Assembly (NCBI GenBank): GCA_965263365.1
Contig: OZ253672.1
Coordinates: forward strand, 2,232,001-2,296,000
Length of the DNA stretch: 64,000 nt
Source: CANMUM01 sp965263365
GTDB taxonomy: Bacteria > Pseudomonadota > Alphaproteobacteria > Rhodobacterales > Rhodobacteraceae
Direction: 5' to 3'
Shown: one piece after another, positions 60,507-64,000 of the stretch
Layout of the letters: the number at the start of each line of letters is the position of its first letter
How positions within the stretch are numbered: position 1 is the stretch's first letter
Notes under the pieces: model-generated
Told to the model about the DNA's origin: nothing
The model's database searches: none
Seen by the model: the letters and a program-made list of their open reading frames with translations, nothing else
Program-made: the position numbers and the translations under genes

Positions 60507-60884
60507 TTAGCTAACGAATTTTTCAACGCACGCGAGCCAAATGGTTTGCGTGTTCCAAATGACAAACATTGAAAGCGTTGCTGTAATCATCGCGGGTATT
60601 CCATCTTTCCATGTATCCCAAATGAGATGACATGCGATGGCGCCAAGTGAAGTGCCGAGGAGGGCGAGCGCGCCGATTGTTCCGATAATCGAGCTTTGAA
60701 ATAAAATGGCAATTGCGCCAAAGGCTTCAACGAATCCGACCAAGCGCATAATGGTTCGATTGAGGCCATATTTGCTGAACATGCCAAGCTGTGTTTCAAA
60801 TATGTTTTTTTGCCAGCCAAATATTTTGATCGAACTTGCAAAGAGAAAAAATACAGAAAGTAGAATTACTGGAATGAGCGACAT
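60507..60884 (-). CDS. DoxX-like membrane protein
   Basis: About 125 residues with four hydrophobic helices: MSLIPVILLSVFFLFASSIKIFGW, VGFVEAFGAIAILF, IGTIGALALLGTSLGAIACHLI and ATLSMFVIW. The pattern of helix 1 and helix 2 (SSIKI... VEAFGAIA) matches the DoxX_2-like family. The ATG 60884 is preferred over a TTG at 60899. Function is not established in this group. Confidence 0.75.
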   Translation of the reverse strand: MSLIPVILLSVFFLFASSIKIFGWQKNIFETQLGMFSKYGLNRTIMRLVGFVEAFGAIAILFQSSIIGTIGALALLGTSLGAIACHLIWDTWKDGIPAMITATLSMFVIWNTQTIWLACVEKFVS

Positions 60885-61067
60885 AGCATGGATACCCAAA
60901 TTTGAATGTTAGTTTTTGTCAACATTAATTAGTTTGGGGTGTTCAAAATAACAAGGCTCGATGAAAAAAGAAGTACATTTTGAATTTTATTATGGATAAT
61001 TTGAAAAAAAACGTGCAGACTTTTTCAAATGAGTTGAAATAAAAAATTAGTCATAGTGAAAGAACAT

Positions 61068-62519
61068 ATGCTTGAATTAAACGACCCCTCATTATTGGAA
61101 ACGCATGCCTTTATTAACGGAGAATTTGTTGAGGGAGATGGCACCTTTGATGTGCGAAATCCAGCGACCTTAGAAACGATCGCTCGCGTTCAAGACATAT
61201 CGACAACGGCATGCGAGCGCGCAATCGATTTTGCTTATGATGCGCAAAAGGATTGGGCGGTCACACCAGCAAAGACACGCGCGCAAATTTTGCATAAGCT
61301 CTTTGAGCTTATCATAGAAAATCAAGAGGACCTGGCGCACATTATTACGGCAGAAATGGGCAAGCCACTTGCCGAGGCCAGGGGTGAGGTTGCTTACGGG
61401 GCTTCTTATGTCGAGTGGTTTGCTGAGGAGGCAAAACGAATTTATGGTGATACGATTCCTGCGCCTTCCCAAGATAAGCGGATTATGGTTGTGAAGCAGC
61501 CCGTCGGGGTTGTCGGCTCGATTACACCTTGGAATTTCCCGAATGCAATGCTTGCACGAAAGTTGGCGCCCGCACTTGCAGCTGGGTGTTCAATGGTTGC
61601 AAGGCCCGCGGAACTCACGCCGCTTTCTGCCCTTGCAATTGCAGTTCTTGCTGAGCGTGCGGGGGTGCCAAAGGGGGTGCTGAATGTGATACCTTCTCAA
61701 GATGCGGCCGGAATTGGCAAGGTACTTTGTGCGCATAGCAAAGTGAGTAAAATTACCTTTACGGGTTCGACGCGCGTTGGTCAAATTCTACTTAAGCAGT
61801 GTGCGAATGGGATTAAGAAGACGTCAATGGAGCTCGGGGGCAACGCGCCTTTCATAGTGTTTGATGATGCAGATATTGAGGCGGCTGTGGAAGGGGCGAT
61901 TATTGCCAAATATCGAAATTCTGGCCAAACTTGTGTCTGTGCCAATCGTGTGTTTGTGCAAGCGGGTGTTTATGAGGAATTTGTCGAGAAGTTTGCCAAA
62001 GCAGTTGGTGATTTGCGCGTGGGAAATGGTTTTGAAAGTGCGACTCAATTGGGACCATTGATTTCCCAAACAGCGCTTGAAAAGGTTGAAGCGCATCTCG
62101 AAGATGCGGTTGAAAAAGGCGGACGCATTGTTGCAGGGGGCGCACGTCATGCGCTCGGGGGTACTTTTTTTGAGCCGACGGTGATTGCGGACGCATCGAC
62201 TGATATGCGCATGACTTATGAGGAAACCTTTGGTCCGCTCGCGCCGATTTACAAATTTGAAACAGAAGAAGAAGCGCTCACTCTCGCTAATGATACAGAA
62301 TTTGGTCTTGCCGGCTATTTTTATGCGCGTGATATAGGCCGCATAATGCGGGTTAGCGAAGCGATGGAATGTGGCATGGTGGGCGTGAATACTGGGATTG
62401 TTTCCAATGAGGCGGCGCCTTTTGGCGGGGTGAAGCAGTCTGGTATTGGAAGAGAGGGGTCGAAGTATGGTTTAGATGACTATACTGAGATTAAGTATAT
62501 TTGTATTGGCGGCTTGTAA
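61068..62519 (+). CDS. gabD: NADP-dependent succinate-semialdehyde dehydrogenase
   Basis: About 483 residues of aldehyde dehydrogenase fold. Catalytic Glu is in SMELGGNAPFIVFDDAD and Cys in GQTCVCANR; YRNSGQTCVC and PFGGVKQSGIGREG are typical of GabD. The neighbouring polyamine genes support a role in oxidising succinate semialdehyde made from putrescine via gamma-aminobutyrate. The ATG 61068 is preferred over a GTG at 61056. Glutarate semialdehyde dehydrogenase is a close alternative. Confidence 0.9.
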   Translation: MLELNDPSLLETHAFINGEFVEGDGTFDVRNPATLETIARVQDISTTACERAIDFAYDAQKDWAVTPAKTRAQILHKLFELIIENQEDLAHIITAEMGKPLAEARGEVAYGASYVEWFAEEAKRIYGDTIPAPSQDKRIMVVKQPVGVVGSITPWNFPNAMLARKLAPALAAGCSMVARPAELTPLSALAIAVLAERAGVPKGVLNVIPSQDAAGIGKVLCAHSKVSKITFTGSTRVGQILLKQCANGIKKTSMELGGNAPFIVFDDADIEAAVEGAIIAKYRNSGQTCVCANRVFVQAGVYEEFVEKFAKAVGDLRVGNGFESATQLGPLISQTALEKVEAHLEDAVEKGGRIVAGGARHALGGTFFEPTVIADASTDMRMTYEETFGPLAPIYKFETEEEALTLANDTEFGLAGYFYARDIGRIMRVSEAMECGMVGVNTGIVSNEAAPFGGVKQSGIGREGSKYGLDDYTEIKYICIGGL

Positions 62520-62558
62520 TTCGCGATTGCAAGCCTGTTCATTCGGGGAGGTGGGTTG

Positions 62559-63692
62559 ATGAATCAAAACAAAGAGATTGTTTCTGAACCTTGGAAAGAG
62601 GCCGACGCTAAACCGCTTTTGCGGATCCAAAACTTGTCCAAACAGTTTGGGAATTTTACCGCAGTTGATGATGTATCTCTTGATATTTTCTCAGGCGAAA
62701 TATTTTGCCTCTTGGGGGGATCGGGCTGTGGAAAGTCGACCCTTCTTCGCATGCTTGCGGGATTTGAAACACCGACGCGCGGAGAGATATTTCTCGATGG
62801 TGAAGATTTAACTCAGTATCCCCCACATTTACGCCCAACGAATATGATGTTTCAGTCTTATGCTTTGTTTCCACACATGAGTGTTTTGAAAAACGTTACT
62901 TATGGTCTTCGGCACGGAGGTATGAATAAGGCGGATGCCAAAGAAAATGCGATGGAGATGTTGCAATTGGTTAAGCTAGAAGCCTTTGCAAATCGTAAGC
63001 CGCATCAGCTTTCTGGTGGACAAAGGCAGCGTGTCGCGCTTGCCCGCGCGCTTGTCAAAAAGCCGCGCTTACTTTTGCTTGATGAGCCACTTGGCGCACT
63101 CGATAAGAAGCTTCGTGAGGAAACTCAGTTTGAATTAATTCGCATTCAAGAAACGCTCGGCGTGACCTTTATCGTAGTAACACATGATCAAGAAGAAGCG
63201 ATGACCCTTTCTTCGCGTATTGGGGTTATGAATGAAGGTAAAATACAACAAATTGGTGAACCGAGAGCCGTTTACGAGTTCCCGAGTTCTCGATTTGTTG
63301 CGAATTTTTTGGGCGATGTGAATTTGTTTGAAGGTGTCGTGATCGAAGACGAGGCGGACAAAATGGGTTTGTCATCTTCGGATGTCGATAAAATCGAAGT
63401 GTCACATGGCGTTAGCTGCACGATGGGACAGGCGCTCACCATCGCCGTAAGACCCGAGAAAATGGAAATTCATACGCAGCGCAAACCAAGTATGCTCAAT
63501 GCTGCACAAGGAAGGGTTGAGGATATATCTTATTTTGGTGCGGGTTCTGTTTTTCATGTGAAATTGGCGTCGGGTAAAATCGTAAAGGCCTTTCGCGCAA
63601 ATCGCGTCCGCGAGGCTGAAGATGATATTACATGGGATGATCAGGTCTTCGTTGGCTGGGGTGGAGCTTCGGGCGTGGTGCTAACACAATGA
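62559..63692 (+). CDS. potG: Polyamine ABC transporter ATPase (PotG/PotA-type)
   Basis: A 377-residue ABC ATPase. Walker A GGSGCGKST near 55-63, Q-loop in FQSYALFPHMS, signature LSGGQRQRVALARAL, Walker B LLLLDEPLGALD, and H-loop in VVTHDQEEAMT. The C-terminal TOBE domain (about 270-375) is typical of the polyamine branch. The ATG 62559 is seven bases after GGAGG; a TTG at 62556 is rejected. The stop overlaps the next ATG (ATGA). It follows gabD after 39 bases. Confidence 0.95.
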   Translation: MNQNKEIVSEPWKEADAKPLLRIQNLSKQFGNFTAVDDVSLDIFSGEIFCLLGGSGCGKSTLLRMLAGFETPTRGEIFLDGEDLTQYPPHLRPTNMMFQSYALFPHMSVLKNVTYGLRHGGMNKADAKENAMEMLQLVKLEAFANRKPHQLSGGQRQRVALARALVKKPRLLLLDEPLGALDKKLREETQFELIRIQETLGVTFIVVTHDQEEAMTLSSRIGVMNEGKIQQIGEPRAVYEFPSSRFVANFLGDVNLFEGVVIEDEADKMGLSSSDVDKIEVSHGVSCTMGQALTIAVRPEKMEIHTQRKPSMLNAAQGRVEDISYFGAGSVFHVKLASGKIVKAFRANRVREAEDDITWDDQVFVGWGGASGVVLTQ

Positions 63693-64000
63693 TCGTTAAA
63701 AGCTCACAATTCATGCGAACGCAGATGAGTATGCCTGTTCTTGCTTTGCTTTGTGGTGTGATCTTAATTTTAGCAGTGCCTTTGGGGGTGTTAAATGCTG
63801 TCCCAAGCTTTAATTTTGAGTTTGGCACTTTTGACAATCCTATTTTGGCGTGGCTGTTTGATCTTCTCAATCGCGGATTGAATCTAATCACGTCAATCCC
63901 AAGGTTTCTTTGGATTGGGTTTTGGGTCTTGCCGTTCTTGCTGTTGATTTCCCGTTTCTTTCTAGGTGCCGCCGACTGGGAAGCGCAGCGCGCATGGTCG
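63689..64000 (+). CDS. Membrane protein, N-terminal 104 residues (cut by window edge)
   Basis: Open to the window end from ATG 63689, overlapping the potG stop by 4 bases. Two hydrophobic segments are visible: VLALLCGVILILAVPLGVL (about 17-35) and FLWIGFWVLPFLLLISRFFLG (about 72-92), with an aromatic, polar stretch between. The expected gene here is potH, but PotH normally begins with a short cytoplasmic leader and a WLLLFFLLPF-type helix within about 25 residues, which is not seen. It may be an N-terminally extended permease or an unrelated protein; I do not recognise it. Confidence 0.6.
   Translation, partial: MIVKSSQFMRTQMSMPVLALLCGVILILAVPLGVLNAVPSFNFEFGTFDNPILAWLFDLLNRGLNLITSIPRFLWIGFWVLPFLLLISRFFLGAADWEAQRAWS

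Noticed and set aside
1..64000. CRISPR arrays, prophage, transposases, tRNA or rRNA genes, defence islands
   Set aside because: No regularly spaced repeats, no integrase other than xerC, no phage structural genes, no insertion-sequence ends, and no cloverleaf recognised by eye. A tRNAscan and CRISPR-finder run would be decisive.

Overview
The window reads as one chromosomal segment of an alphaproteobacterium with moderately low GC and no rRNA or tRNA gene in view. Several gene orders typical of that class support this: fsa/xerC beside priA; a petP-petR regulator pair next to ilvE; lppC divergent from rsmI-yraN-gshB; glnD-murJ-trpS-usp; dciA with a Dsb-like thioredoxin beside mutY; a pleD/DUF3572/rpmG/DUF983 neighbourhood; and an NDUFA9-like protein. 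A genus cannot be fixed from the sequence. The pleD region and the tolerance for lower GC suggest the Caulobacterales/Hyphomonadaceae side, and alkB plus polyamine use would suit a marine heterotroph. Both points are inference.

Layout. 1-3473: xerC (cut by the window edge), fsa and priA. 3474-6200: a low-gene-density, AT-rich patch with two tiny reverse-strand ORFs, a perfect 30-bp tandem duplication, a Hint-domain (Hedgehog/intein-type) protein and a decayed YhhN-family gene, closed by a strong bidirectional terminator. 6224-9075: ilvE, the PetP/PetR-like regulators, and an Hsp20 gene whose leader resembles a ROSE RNA thermometer. 9134-17050: map and radC, then the replication block dnaA-dnaN-recF-gyrB. 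17056-24181: DUF1643, alkane monooxygenase alkB, mutY, dciA, a Dsb-like protein, ychF, an orphan trpA and a TetR regulator. 24182-28342: a structured intergenic element, then rplY-pth facing MFS-gshB-yraN.

28362-36623: rsmI, lppC and glnD-murJ-trpS-usp. 36630-45523: a two-domain aldehyde dehydrogenase with deoC (deoxyribose catabolism), an NDUFA9-like protein, PBP1A, free-methionine sulfoxide reductase, AMP nucleosidase and HU. 45662-51821: uvrD/pcrA, dapF-mtaB, a small membrane protein with a GST, rpmG and DUF983. 51991-53833: an EF-hand secreted protein, an ECF sigma factor, a small membrane protein in the anti-sigma position and a tethered periplasmic metal-sensor-like protein. This set looks like one envelope-signalling module. 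53863-57000: pleD (diguanylate cyclase), DUF3572, a HAD phosphatase and a lipoprotein.

57155-64000: a polyamine uptake and catabolism region (potF, a PuuB-like oxidoreductase, gabD, potG). It is interrupted by an FMN reductase and a DoxX-like protein, and it ends in a truncated membrane protein whose visible part does not look like PotH. No CRISPR array, prophage, transposase or recognised defence system was found. The strongest candidates for something undescribed are the EF-hand/ECF/metal-sensor module, the Hint protein with its AT-rich repeated leader, the structured element before rplY, and the unrecognised membrane protein after potG.
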